Below are positions 31,469-41,400 of a DNA stretch of 64,000 nucleotides, piece by piece. Numbering within the stretch: position 1 is the stretch's first letter; each line of letters opens with the position of its first letter. The notes below the pieces were generated by a model. That model did no database searches, was not told the origin of the DNA, and saw nothing but the letters and a program-made list of their open reading frames with translations. This stretch comes from JAGOUB01 sp964648045 (GTDB lineage: Bacteria > Patescibacteriota > Gracilibacteria > Peribacterales > Peribacteraceae). The stretch covers positions 22,748 to 86,747 of the forward strand of contig CAZYNU010000001.1 of the NCBI GenBank assembly GCA_964648045.1, in the 5' to 3' direction. Made by a program: the position numbers and the translations under genes.

Positions 31469-34330
31469 TCAGTGTGCCTTGCGCGGTCCGCGCGGGGCGG
31501 GCTTAGCCGCCGGCTTGGGGGCCGGCGCAGGTGCGGGAGCGGCCGGGACCGACGCGGCGGCTGCGGAAGCGACGGCGTTAAGCGGCGTCATGTCCACACC
31601 GTACTGGGCGGCCACCTGCTCCACCGGCAGGCCGAGCGCCTCCGCAGCGGCTTGGACCATCGACTTGCTGACGGGCGGCAGCGGCGCGCCCACGGCCGCC
31701 AGCTTGGCGGCGTAGTCGGCGAACTTCGCCTCGTCGTCGGGCGTGAAGGGCGTACCCAGCATCTGCTTCTTCTTGAGGGCGTTATACTCGTTGGTCCACA
31801 TCTCCTTGTCGCGCCAGGCGCGGTACTGCTCAAGCGTCATCTTCTTGGCGCGCGCCTTCTTCATCTCCTCCTCTTCTTTCTCCTTGGCCTTCGTGGCAAC
31901 AGCCGCCTGCTGGCGCACAGCCGTGGCGCCCTGCATGGCTTGCGAGGTACCGCTGGCCCAACGTGCGATCTTCTCCTCCACCACCTCACGCCTCTCGCTG
32001 TAGCGCTCGCGTGAAAGCTTGCGCACCATCTCCTCGCGACCGCTGTCGACCTCGAATTTGGGCGGCGGCAGCGTCCCCACCGAGAACGGCTTACTGGGAA
32101 TACCGTCGATCATCAGACGGACGTACGCGTGGTACTTGGGCAAGCTCAAAATGTCTTTCGTGCTCACCATCTCCTCAAACTGCTGACTCAAAATTTCAGC
32201 GTCGTCGCTGCCTACCTGAAAGCTGACCATCGAACCCACGTTGCCGAAGACCGCATCGCGCAGCGACGTGTTACCCTGGCCGATGATGAGCTGGCCAACG
32301 TACTGGTTGGCCATGGTGAGCGCCAAACGGTACTTTCGGGCCTCCGAGAGAATGGTGGCAAACGACTCGGTAGCGAAGTTCTGGAACTCGTCGACGTACA
32401 GGTAGAAATCGCGGCGCTCTTTCTCGGGGATGTCGGCGCGGCTCATGGCGTCGATCTGGAATTTGGTCACGAGCATGGAACCCAGGAAGGCCGAGGTATC
32501 TTCGCCGATCTTGCCCTTGCTCAGGTTCACGAGGATCACCTTGCCGCTGTCCATGGCCTGGCGAACGTTGAGCGTGCTGCGCACCTGGCCCACGATGTTG
32601 CGCATCACCGGCGTGGACATCAGCTGGCCGACTTTGTTTTGAATGGAAGCCAAGGCCTCGGTGCGGTACTTGTCGCTCCAGCTGGTGAATTCCGAATCCC
32701 AGAAGGTGCGAACCACGGGGTCGGTCACGTTGCTGACGATCTTCGCACGGTAGCCGTCGTCGGCAAACATGCGCAGGATGCCGAGCATCGACGACCCCTC
32801 GTTCTCAAGCAGCGCCAGGAGCGTGTTGCGCAGGATATACTCCATGCGACCCGAGAACGCCTCCGGCCAGAGCTTGATGAAGACCGACATCAGACCCGAG
32901 GCGATGAGCGGACGCTGGCCCGGGTCCGGACACTCGAGCATGTTGAACGAGATCGGCCAGTCGCGGTCGGCGGGATCGAAGAGGATCACGTCGTTCAGGC
33001 GCGACTTGGGCATAAAACGCATGGCGGCGTTGATCAGATCGCCGTGCGGATCCACCACGCCCACGCCCTTGCCGCCCATAATGTCGCTGAAGATCATGTT
33101 TTCCAGCACCGTCGATTTACCCATGCCCGTCTTACCGATGATGTAGACGTGGCGGCGGCGGTCATCGGGGCGGATGCCGAATTTCAGGCGGTGGCCATGG
33201 AACACCGACTCACCAAGCAAGGTAAGGTTCTCCTCGGGATCGGTCACACCGGGAATGGGCAAGTTCACCGGCGGCTCCAGCTTTTTACTCACCACGCGCT
33301 CCAAGTTGGCCGTCTGCACCAGGCTGGTGGGCACATGCCAGAGAGTGGCCAACTCTTCGGAGGAAAGAGCATAGGGCCGCATCTGCATGCCCAACGGCAG
33401 GGCGGCGGCGGTCTGAATCTTCCCTGCCACAAAGCCGTTGCTGGTGGGAATAGAGAACTGCTGGAAGGTGCTGGCGATCTCTTGAATCTTCTGCATGAGC
33501 AGATCGCCCTGCCCCTTGGGCCCAATCACGCTGATGCGCACATTCGCCAAAAAGAGCAGACGGTTCACCTTGTCCTTGGCGCCGGCCACTTTGTCTTCCT
33601 TCTCGTGCGAGCGACTCGTCTGACCGTCGCTGCCCCCAGCAGCAGGCTTGGCGTCGGGTGAGGCCGCGGCCGAGAACTTACGGACAATCCCCCACATCTT
33701 CCAGCCACCCATCAGGATGCCAAGCGGCCAGAGCACAGCCCGGCGCCAGCCGCGGGCCAATTGGATGTCCACGAAGAGCTGGGCGTAGGCACCCCACACG
33801 CTAGGCAGGCCCTTCTCAAGCAACGGCAGAAAGCGCAGTGCACGCTTGCGGAACGGCCCTTGCATGGGCTCGATGACGAGCTGGATGTGGCCGCGCATGC
33901 CCGGCAGCGGATAGCGCGCGAGCGCGGCCGTCATGGCCGAGAGCGGGTCCACGTTGGCCCGGCTCATCATGTCGTCGAACTGCGGGTAGCGCTTAATCGG
34001 AAACACTTCCGGATTCCTTAACTTCAGGTCGAGCGCCAGCACCTCCTCCCCTTCTTTGAGGGCGAACGGCTCTTGGCCAAGCTTCTCAATATCAATATCG
34101 GGATACTGCGCGTAGAGCTGGCTCTCGATGAGCGGCGCGGCGCGCGTGGAGCTGCGAATATAAAAACCCACCTTCCCCTCGCGCATGCCGATCTCGAGCG
34201 AGACCTGACGGTCGGCGCCTTTGAGCGTATGCAGGGCCGCAGCGACGGTCTCCATGTACACGGGGCCACGCTCCACGGGATCTTTCTCGTTTGGCAGGCT
34301 GGGCCAGAGGTGGAGCACCGTGGCGGTCAC
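31469..34330 (-). CDS. TraD/TraG/VirD4-like coupling ATPase (DUF87-type)
   Basis: A 953-residue protein. The ATPase core (~370-800) has Walker A IIGKTGMGKSTVLENM near 400, GKGVGVVDPHGDLINAAMRF, Walker B FYLYVDEFQNFATESF near 645, and ALTMANQYVGQL, the pattern of conjugative coupling proteins and HerA-like hexameric motors. The N-terminal ~360 residues are a separate domain with a weak hydrophobic patch (LWPLGILMGGWKMWG). The C terminus is charged coiled coil and then an Ala/Pro tail. GTG 34330 overlaps the end of hrcA. No relaxase or T4SS subunits are adjacent. Such stand-alone ATPases are common in Patescibacteria and may serve DNA uptake or transfer (inference). Confidence 0.85.
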   Translation of the reverse strand: MTATVLHLWPSLPNEKDPVERGPVYMETVAAALHTLKGADRQVSLEIGMREGKVGFYIRSSTRAAPLIESQLYAQYPDIDIEKLGQEPFALKEGEEVLALDLKLRNPEVFPIKRYPQFDDMMSRANVDPLSAMTAALARYPLPGMRGHIQLVIEPMQGPFRKRALRFLPLLEKGLPSVWGAYAQLFVDIQLARGWRRAVLWPLGILMGGWKMWGIVRKFSAAASPDAKPAAGGSDGQTSRSHEKEDKVAGAKDKVNRLLFLANVRISVIGPKGQGDLLMQKIQEIASTFQQFSIPTSNGFVAGKIQTAAALPLGMQMRPYALSSEELATLWHVPTSLVQTANLERVVSKKLEPPVNLPIPGVTDPEENLTLLGESVFHGHRLKFGIRPDDRRRHVYIIGKTGMGKSTVLENMIFSDIMGGKGVGVVDPHGDLINAAMRFMPKSRLNDVILFDPADRDWPISFNMLECPDPGQRPLIASGLMSVFIKLWPEAFSGRMEYILRNTLLALLENEGSSMLGILRMFADDGYRAKIVSNVTDPVVRTFWDSEFTSWSDKYRTEALASIQNKVGQLMSTPVMRNIVGQVRSTLNVRQAMDSGKVILVNLSKGKIGEDTSAFLGSMLVTKFQIDAMSRADIPEKERRDFYLYVDEFQNFATESFATILSEARKYRLALTMANQYVGQLIIGQGNTSLRDAVFGNVGSMVSFQVGSDDAEILSQQFEEMVSTKDILSLPKYHAYVRLMIDGIPSKPFSVGTLPPPKFEVDSGREEMVRKLSRERYSERREVVEEKIARWASGTSQAMQGATAVRQQAAVATKAKEKEEEEMKKARAKKMTLEQYRAWRDKEMWTNEYNALKKKQMLGTPFTPDDEAKFADYAAKLAAVGAPLPPVSKSMVQAAAEALGLPVEQVAAQYGVDMTPLNAVASAAAASVPAAPAPAPAPKPAAKPAPRGPRKAH

Positions 34331-34331
34331 T

Positions 34332-35045
34332 TTAGGAGGCGGAGAGGAAGTCGGCCACCAGCTTGAGGGCCGCCGTATTGTAGGCGTAATCCATGCGCAT
34401 CGGCCCCAGCACACCCAGGAAACCCTTGTGGCCGCGCAGGGAATAGGGCGTGACGAGCAGGCTGCAGCTCTGAATCTGAGGGAGAAGATGCTCCTCGCCG
34501 ATGTAGGTGCGGACTCCATCGCCGGGCGGCGCCTGGTCGAGGATCTTGGTCAGCTTGGACTCGAGCACCTCCACCACGCCGCTGGCAAGCAACGGGTCCA
34601 GTTGGAACTCCGGCTGGCGGAGCGTCTGCGCCAAGCCCAGGAAATAGACACCCGGCTTGTGCGGCACCGTCGCAAAGGCCACGTTGGCAATCATATGTGA
34701 GAGCAGAGCGACGGCCTCGTAGGCTCGCTCCTGATCTTTCTGCTTAAAATACTGATCCTTGAGTTCGGCAAATTTCTTCTCCACCGTCTTCAAGTGCGGC
34801 GAGGGTTGCAGAGCGGTCTCCTCGGCATAAAAGCGATACCCCTTGGCGGTCGGTACGCGGCCCGCCGAAACGTGCGGCTGCTCCAAAAACCCCTCCTCGC
34901 CCAGGAAGCGCATCTCATTACGAATGGTGGCGCCCGATAGCGAAAAGCGGCTGTGCCGCTGCAATTCCTGGGATCCGACGGGAATCGCGGTCTTAATGAA
35001 TTGGTCGATGATGGCCACGAGCAGCTTGGCCTGGCGACTGTTCAT
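34332..35045 (-). CDS. hrcA: Heat-inducible transcription repressor HrcA
   Basis: A 237-residue repressor from ATG 35045 (MNSRQAKLLVAIIDQFI). The N-terminal winged helix has PVGSQELQRHSRFSLSGATI and RNEMRFLGEEGFLEQPHVSA, followed by GRVPTAKGYRFYAE, all classic HrcA. The C-terminal effector part is shorter than in Bacillus (~340 residues). A CIRCE operator overlaps its own promoter, so it should autoregulate. The chaperone genes usually under CIRCE (groESL, grpE-dnaK-dnaJ) are not in this window. Its stop overlaps the start region of the coupling ATPase. Confidence 0.93.
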   Translation of the reverse strand: MNSRQAKLLVAIIDQFIKTAIPVGSQELQRHSRFSLSGATIRNEMRFLGEEGFLEQPHVSAGRVPTAKGYRFYAEETALQPSPHLKTVEKKFAELKDQYFKQKDQERAYEAVALLSHMIANVAFATVPHKPGVYFLGLAQTLRQPEFQLDPLLASGVVEVLESKLTKILDQAPPGDGVRTYIGEEHLLPQIQSCSLLVTPYSLRGHKGFLGVLGPMRMDYAYNTAALKLVADFLSAS

Positions 35046-35054
35046 ATCCTTTCC

Positions 35055-35084
35055 AGTATAGCACTCTAGTGCATCGAGTGCCAT
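35055..35084 (-). promoter_or_regulatory. CIRCE operator overlapping the hrcA promoter
   Basis: ATAGCACTC-N9-GAGTGCCAT at 35058-35084 fits the CIRCE consensus TTAGCACTC-N9-GAGTGCTAA at 8 of 9 and 7 of 9 positions with exact spacing. On the minus strand the -10 TATACT (35055-35060) overlaps its promoter-proximal end, 9 bases before the hrcA ATG, so transcription probably begins 2-3 bases before the start codon. Confidence 0.88.
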
Positions 35085-35182
35085 GCAGAATCGCCAGTTT
35101 TTGCCCTTTTGACAGCCCTATGACCACGAACGACAACCACGTACACTGGCGGCGCGCCCGCATCACTCTTGGAGAAAATCGT

Positions 35183-35293
35183 ATGCATCGACTGTGGGAA
35201 CTGTGGGACGAAGCCCTTTCACTGGGCGAAAAAATTGCCACCTGGGTGAAAAATGCCCTCTGGCGACCACCGCCTCCACCTGCAGGTGTCTGA
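35183..35293 (+). CDS. Putative 36-residue small protein
   Basis: Short frame beginning MHRLWELWDEALSLGEKIAT and ending in a Pro-rich PPPPPAGV tail; amphipathic, Trp-rich. In favour: GGAGAA about 8 bases before the ATG and a strong terminator 60 bases after the stop. A longer version from ATG 35120 is possible. No relative known to me. Confidence 0.45.
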   Translation: MHRLWELWDEALSLGEKIATWVKNALWRPPPPPAGV

Positions 35294-35352
35294 CAAAAAC
35301 TGACCAGCCCCGGCTGGATCCAGCCCCGAAAGGGGCCTTTCTTGACGGTACG

Positions 35353-35378
35353 AAAAAGGCGCCTCGCGGCGCCTTTTT
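35353..35378. terminator. Bidirectional terminator
   Basis: Perfect 11-bp stem AAAAAGGCGCC-TCGC-GGCGCCTTTTT between convergent units: the small gene at 35183 and rpmE. Confidence 0.93.
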
Positions 35379-35398
35379 GAGGTCGTTGGGATGCGCGC

Positions 35399-35614
35399 TC
35401 AGGCGGGCTTGGAAGCCGACTGGAGCTTGCGGAAACGCTCGATGCGACCGCCCTTCGTGTTCGTCTGCTTCTTGCCCGTGTACTGAGGGTGGCAAGCGCG
35501 GCAGGCTTCGACCGTCTGCGTCTGCACGGTGGAAGGGATCATGTAGACGGCCTGGCACGTCGTGCAGGTGGTCTTGGCGTCTTGGTGCATCTGAGGGTGG
35601 ATCGCGGTCTGCAT
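35399..35614 (-). CDS. rpmE: 50S ribosomal protein bL31
   Basis: A 71-residue ribosomal protein with the L31 pattern: N-terminal MQTAIHPQMHQDAKTTCTTC, central VEACRACHPQYTGKKQTNTK and GGRIERFRKLQ. All Cys of the zinc-binding (C+) form are present: CTTC and CRAC. Monocistronic; leader C/T-rich (CCCCTCACTCCT) without SD. Confidence 0.95.
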   Translation of the reverse strand: MQTAIHPQMHQDAKTTCTTCQAVYMIPSTVQTQTVEACRACHPQYTGKKQTNTKGGRIERFRKLQSASKPA

Positions 35615-35679
35615 AGGAGTGAGGGGATTCTACTGATCAAAAGTGGGAATGCAAGCTATTCTTGACCTTCCGGTCGGGC

Positions 35680-38355
35680 TTATTTCTTCTTCTTAGCGGG
35701 AGCCTTCTTGGCTTTGCCGGCCAAAGCGGGCTTGGGCTCTTCCTGGGCGGCCTTGAGCTCGGCCAGCTCCTCGGCCTCGTCGACGATGGCCTCCACCTCC
35801 TCGGCGCGCTCATCGGCGGCAGCCTGGGCAATGGCAGCTTCGGCCTCAAGGTCGCGCATCACAGCCGAAACGGTGGCAACCTTGTCGTTGCCGTTAAGGC
35901 GCATGACGATCACGCCCTGCGTGGCGCGGCCACGGGCCGGAATGCTTGAGAGCGCCATGCGAATGGTCTGGCCCTGACGCGAGATGCAAATGAGATCGCC
36001 CTCCGAGCCTTCCTCCAACACGCAACCGCCGATGATATCGCCGGTCTTGGCCGTCAGCTGGGCGCTCTTCACGCCCGTGCCGCCGCGGCCCTGGAAGCGA
36101 TACTGGTCGACGGGCGTCATTTTACCGAGACCGTTCTCCATGACGACGAGCACCATGCTCTTGGACGCGTCACTGATGGTGGAAGCCTCCACCACCTCGT
36201 CGCCGCCGCCCAGCTTGATGCCGCGCACGCCGGCCGCCGCGCGGCCCATGGAGCGCACGTCCTCCTCGGGGAAGCGGATGGCCTTACCCTTGCGCGAAAG
36301 CAGGATGATCTCGTGCTTGCCGTTGGTGGCCAGCACCCACTTCAGCTCATCGCCTTCGGGTACCTTCTGGGCAATAAGACCCGAACGGCGAATATTGTCG
36401 AACTCGGACACCTCGGTGCGCTTCACGGTGCCCTGCTTGGTGACGATGAAGAGGTACTTGTACTGCGAGAGATCGGCCTTAAGAATGGCGGTGACGCGCT
36501 CCTCGGGCTTGAGCTGAAGCAGGTTCACGATCGCCTGGCCGCGGGCCACGCGACCTGCCTGGGGCAATTCGTAGGCCGGCAACTGGAAGACACGACCCGT
36601 GTTCGTGAAGTAGAGCAGGTCGTCGTGGTTCATCACGTGCAGCAGGCTCAGAACTTCGTCGTCCTCCTTCATTTCCACGCCCTTCACGCCCTTGCCGCCG
36701 CGCTGCTGGGCGCGGAATTGGGCGGGACTGAGGCGCTTCACGTAGCCGCTGCGCGTGAGCGTCACGATCATCGGCGCGTTTGGGATCGTATCCTTGGCAC
36801 TAAACTCACCGGCAGCCGTGGGGACCACCACCGTGCGGCGGGCGTCGCCGAACTGGGCGCGCAGCTCCGTCATCTCCTCGCGGAAAATTTTGTCGATGCG
36901 CTTCTTGTCCTTCAAGATCGCCTCACACTCAGCGATAAACGCCTTCTTCTCTTTCAGTTCGTCTTCGATCTTCTTACGCTCCAGGCCGGCCAGCGTCTGC
37001 AGGCGCATGTCCAAAATAGCGGTGGCCTGAATGTCGCTGAGCTTGAACTTCTTGATGAGCTGCTCCTTGGCGATCTCCTTCGTCTCGCTCTTGCGAATGG
37101 TGGCCACCACTTCGTCGATGTGATCGAGCGCGGTGGAAAGACCTTCCAAGATATGGGCACGCTCCCTGGCGCGGTCGCGATCGTAGGTGACGCGGCGCGT
37201 GATGACGACGCGGCGGTGCTCAATGAAGACCGAGAGCATCTCCTGCAGATTCATGAGGCGCGGCTGCAGGCCGTCGGCTAGGGCGATCATGTTGTAGCCG
37301 AAGCTCGACTGTAATTCCGTGAGCTGAAACAGCTGGTTTAACACCTTCTGCGGGTACGCGTCTTTCTTCAGTTCGACGATGATGCGGATGCCCTCGCGGT
37401 CGGATTCGTCACGCAAGTCGCTCACGCCCACGATCACCTTCTCGGTGACCAGCTCGGCCATGCGCTCAATGAGCGTGGTCTTGTTAACCTGGTACGGAAT
37501 CTCACTGATGCGGATGTGATAGCGGCCAGAAGAGCCAATCTCTTCGATCTCGGCTTTGCCGCGAATAGCGATGGAACCGCGGCCCGTCAGGTAGGCCTGC
37601 TTGATGACCTCTTTGCCGTAGACCATGCCGCCGGTCGGGAAGTCTGGCCCCTGCACGAACTGGAGCAGATCCTCCACCGTCGCCTCGGGATGATCGAGCA
37701 GGTGCAGGAGCGCGTCGGCCAATTCGCCGAAGTTATGCGGCGGGATGTTCGTGGCCATACCCACGGCGATGCCGACGGTGCCGTTGAGCAGCAAGTTCGG
37801 AATCTTGGAGGGCAACACGTCTGGTTCTTTGCGCGAACCGTCGTAGTTGAGGTGGAAGCCAACCGTATCCTTGTCGATGTCTTGCAGAATCTCGTCGGTG
37901 ATGCGGGCCATCTTCGCCTCCGTGTAACGCATGGCGGCGGCGCCGTCACCATCGATGGAACCGAAGTTTCCCTGCCCGAAGATGAGCGGGTAACGCATGG
38001 CGAATGGCTGGGCCATGCGGACCAACGCCTCGTAAATAGGCGCGTCGCCGTGGGGGTGGTACTTACCCATCACGTCACCGACGGTGGTGGCAGACTTTTT
38101 GAATTTGGCGCTGCTGCGCAGGCCGATCTCACTCATGGTGTAGAGAATGCGGCGATGCACCGGCTTCAGTCCGTCGCGAGCATCCGGCAGGGCGCGCGAA
38201 ACGATGACGCTCATGGCGTAGCTCAGATAACTCTCCTCCATCTCGTTCACAATCGGACGCGGCTTAATGCGGCCAATGGATGACAGCGTCTCGCCCAGGC
38301 TCTGCTGTTCGGCCTTCTTCTCAGGCTGGTCTTTGGGGGTGTCCTTCTCGGGCAT
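35680..38355 (-). CDS. gyrA: DNA gyrase subunit A
   Basis: A 891-residue type II topoisomerase subunit from ATG 38355 (MPEKDTPKDQPEKKAEQQ). The catalytic Tyr lies in AAAMRYTEAKM near 142, and the GyrA box QQRGGKGVKG marks it as gyrase rather than topo IV. The C-terminal beta-pinwheel is present, followed by a lineage-type Glu/Ala/Lys tail (KAKKAPAKKKK). In the quinolone region HPHGDAPIYE, the Escherichia Ser83 position is Ala and Asp87 is Glu. gyrB is not in the window. Leader pyrimidine-rich; TAGAGT about 25 bases upstream may be the -10. Confidence 0.96.
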   Translation of the reverse strand: MPEKDTPKDQPEKKAEQQSLGETLSSIGRIKPRPIVNEMEESYLSYAMSVIVSRALPDARDGLKPVHRRILYTMSEIGLRSSAKFKKSATTVGDVMGKYHPHGDAPIYEALVRMAQPFAMRYPLIFGQGNFGSIDGDGAAAMRYTEAKMARITDEILQDIDKDTVGFHLNYDGSRKEPDVLPSKIPNLLLNGTVGIAVGMATNIPPHNFGELADALLHLLDHPEATVEDLLQFVQGPDFPTGGMVYGKEVIKQAYLTGRGSIAIRGKAEIEEIGSSGRYHIRISEIPYQVNKTTLIERMAELVTEKVIVGVSDLRDESDREGIRIIVELKKDAYPQKVLNQLFQLTELQSSFGYNMIALADGLQPRLMNLQEMLSVFIEHRRVVITRRVTYDRDRARERAHILEGLSTALDHIDEVVATIRKSETKEIAKEQLIKKFKLSDIQATAILDMRLQTLAGLERKKIEDELKEKKAFIAECEAILKDKKRIDKIFREEMTELRAQFGDARRTVVVPTAAGEFSAKDTIPNAPMIVTLTRSGYVKRLSPAQFRAQQRGGKGVKGVEMKEDDEVLSLLHVMNHDDLLYFTNTGRVFQLPAYELPQAGRVARGQAIVNLLQLKPEERVTAILKADLSQYKYLFIVTKQGTVKRTEVSEFDNIRRSGLIAQKVPEGDELKWVLATNGKHEIILLSRKGKAIRFPEEDVRSMGRAAAGVRGIKLGGGDEVVEASTISDASKSMVLVVMENGLGKMTPVDQYRFQGRGGTGVKSAQLTAKTGDIIGGCVLEEGSEGDLICISRQGQTIRMALSSIPARGRATQGVIVMRLNGNDKVATVSAVMRDLEAEAAIAQAAADERAEEVEAIVDEAEELAELKAAQEEPKPALAGKAKKAPAKKKK

Positions 38356-38452
38356 AGGGAAAGTGGGTGACCGCGGCACTCTACCAGAGCGCGGCCGGGC
38401 ACGGGAAGAAACCGCTTTTGAATCCGGAATATTGGCCTAAAAGCTGCCTGAC

Positions 38453-41400
38453 TCAAGGAAAGACCCGCACGATCACCTGCGTAGCCGACTCACGGCGGAA
38501 ATCAGTGGTGGCGTTCGTGAGGCCCCAATCGTCCACGTATGTATTGCGTGAGTACATCGACTTACGCACATTACTGACGGTATTCCAAGTAATGGAGCCC
38601 TCGGCAAAGACCGTCTCGATGAGCTTGTCGTAAAACTTCTCCTCGTCCTTGATGTAGCCACTCAATTCCACAAGACCATCGTGAAGCCGATGCTTGGCGT
38701 TACTGCGGTCGCTCCAGGCCACCTCATAGGGGAAGATATTCAGAATGCGCCACAGGCGATCGGACGTGCCGCCGCTGCGGTCGTTTTTAAGGACGTGCCG
38801 AGCCATGCGCTTCCAGTCGTCGCCCAGATCACCCGAGAATATATTGGGGCGGATCTTGAGCCACTCGGCACCGGGGTTCTTGCCGAGATCAGAGAAGTTC
38901 AGCTGCGTCGGATCGGCTACGTCTTTGGCCTTGATGCGGTAGTACTGCAAGCGGTGACCGCCGTTGTCCTCGTCTGGCTGATGAGTCTTGGAACCGAAGT
39001 TATTAATCTCTTTGGAATCGTTTTTTGGATCAAAGGACGGGTGGCGAGCGAGGATGATCCACGCCTCGCCCTTCGGATCATTGAAACGTCCGATGCTGAC
39101 GCGCTCTTTGGAACCAGGTGAGACCGGCACCGAGACAAGCTCCTTCCCGTTCATCACGGCCTTACGAACGTCGAAGCGCCAGCCAGCAATCTTCTCGGCG
39201 TGGGCGGTGGCATCTTTCTCAAGCCCGTCACGCAGTGCGCCGGCCCCCTTCTCGTTGAGCATCTTTTCAAATTCAGCCACGCGCTTAATGGAGAGAGCCG
39301 TCCTCACGGCCGTCATCTCTTTCTCGCTGAGACGATCAAGGAGGGGCAGAAGCTCTTTCTTCACGAACGGCGGAAAATTTTTCTCCCAGTAGTCACCAGC
39401 CTTCAAACGCTCATACTCGGCAGCCGTCGCCTTGTGCTTGGCCAGCGACTGGTACACATCCATACAAACGAAGTAGGCATTCGTACCGAACTTCTCACAC
39501 TCTTTTTGGATATCTCGGTCCTTCGCCATCGTGAGCAATTTCCCCTCAATGATCTCATGCAAGCGCATGGCCTGCTCGTAGCTGTAGCGCGTCTCTTTCA
39601 ACTGCTCCTCCAACTTGGGCTTCAGCTCCTTCACGCCCTCCAACAGATCTTTCACGTTGCCGACCAGCTGCGGGACCATGATCGGCTTGTAGTCGCGATC
39701 AAAGGCAGGGAATCCATTGCGTCCCATAGCTTGTACCGGACGGTAGATCAGAACTTTCTCCAGCCCCTTCATGCGATCGCCTTCATTGGCACGAATGTAC
39801 TCGGCCTTCAGTTGGGCCACCTCCTCGGAACGCTTGGTCTCGGCCGACTTGGCGAGTTCGTCCTGCGTGCGGCGTTCAGCCTCGATAGGCTTGAGGTGCT
39901 CCTCCAGGCCAGCGGCGGAACCGGGATACTGTTTGCAAAAATCCGCAAAGGAGACGGTACGCGCCTCGCTGTAGGTCACCGAGTTGATTTGCTGGCGACC
40001 GCGATAGTAGAACTGACGCTGGGCACCGCGAATCTCCACCGTCCACGAAGCGCGATCACCACTAGGACAGATGAAGGAGTAGAGCTGCAGATCGCCGGTG
40101 TTGGTGCGCGACTGAAGCAAGAGAAGCTGCGGAGCTGAGTCCATACCGCGCCGCACGAGTGAGGCGAGGTAGTCCACCGTCTGGCGGCCGTTGATACCGG
40201 CGTCCATATCGAGCAGGCCGGGCAGCTCGCCTTGCACCAGGAACGGTGCCCCCTTGGTCTCGAAGCGATCTTTCACGTTGGCGGCCCACACCTTCTGCGC
40301 GCCCACCTTACCCTTGAGCACAGCCTCGCTGAGCTTGGCACGAATATTGCGCAACTGCTGACTCGTCACCATCTCGCGAGAGGAAGCCATCTGTTGAATG
40401 GCGGTATACGTCTCGGCCAGCAGGGCGTCGGCTACATCTTTCGAGAGCGTTTCGCTCAAATCTTTGGTGGCGGCGTGCACCTGCGCCATCAACTGAAAGA
40501 GTTCGTCACGAATACCGATGGTCGGCACGTTGAGCGACTGCGCGCCCTTGAAGATGTTGATGCCGGGCCCCTTCCACTCTTTGTAGAGCGAGTCGAAATC
40601 TTGGCCGAGCGCATCCATGATACTCAGCTTCTGTTCCACCTTGAGGGCTTTGGCCAACTCGGCGCCGTAGTCCTCGGGTTTCATGTCCGGATAGGCCGAG
40701 CGAGACACGGCGCGATTGCGGCGCATGGCGTCGGCAATGGTCTGCACCAAACCGGCCTGCATGAACTCGGTCGACGGGGCATGCTCACCGTTGTAGTTGG
40801 CCAGATCACCAAGCCACACCTTGCGGTCGTAGACGCCGAGATAGTTGGCCAAACTCACATCCTTAGCTGTCTCGGTAAGCAGTTCGCGGTAGGCCTGGAA
40901 GGCCTTAAAGAGCGGATCGGTCACCTTCTCCGCACCACCCGCCTTGGACGCCAAACCGTCAACGTAGTCGCGAGCCTTCTTCAACCCCGGTGCGTCCTTG
41001 CCGGTACCTGCCAGGGCGTAGCGCACGAGGTTGTCGTTGCGTACGGCCTTGCCGCCGTCGCGCGTGGCCAGCTCTACACCACCCAGCGTGTCGCCCGCTT
41101 CGAATGCACCGGCAGCCTTAAGACCGGCTTCCAGTTCCCGCTCCTGCCCGGCCAAGGAGGTAACGTGGATGTGCAACGTGACTGACTGCGTCTTGGCCCA
41201 CTCCTTCACATCGGACACTTTGCGCAGCTCCCAGAGCTTGAGCGCAATCGGACTCTCCTTTCCCCCCTTGGCCACGGCCTGGTCGACGCGCGCGTTCCAA
41301 TCGTCGAGGGTGTGATAGTAGTCGCCACTCAGCATGCCCGACGGCGAGGCCAAGTTGGCCGGGCGCGTCATGTAGTTGCGGAAGTCACGATCGGGATCGA

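Noticed and set aside
32129..33661. 510-codon plus-strand open frame opposite the coupling ATPase
   Set aside because: His-rich shadow frame with no family features; the minus-strand ATPase motifs are unambiguous.
36313..37281. 322-codon plus-strand open frame opposite gyrA
   Set aside because: Composition typical of antisense frames, no motif; gyrA is certain.
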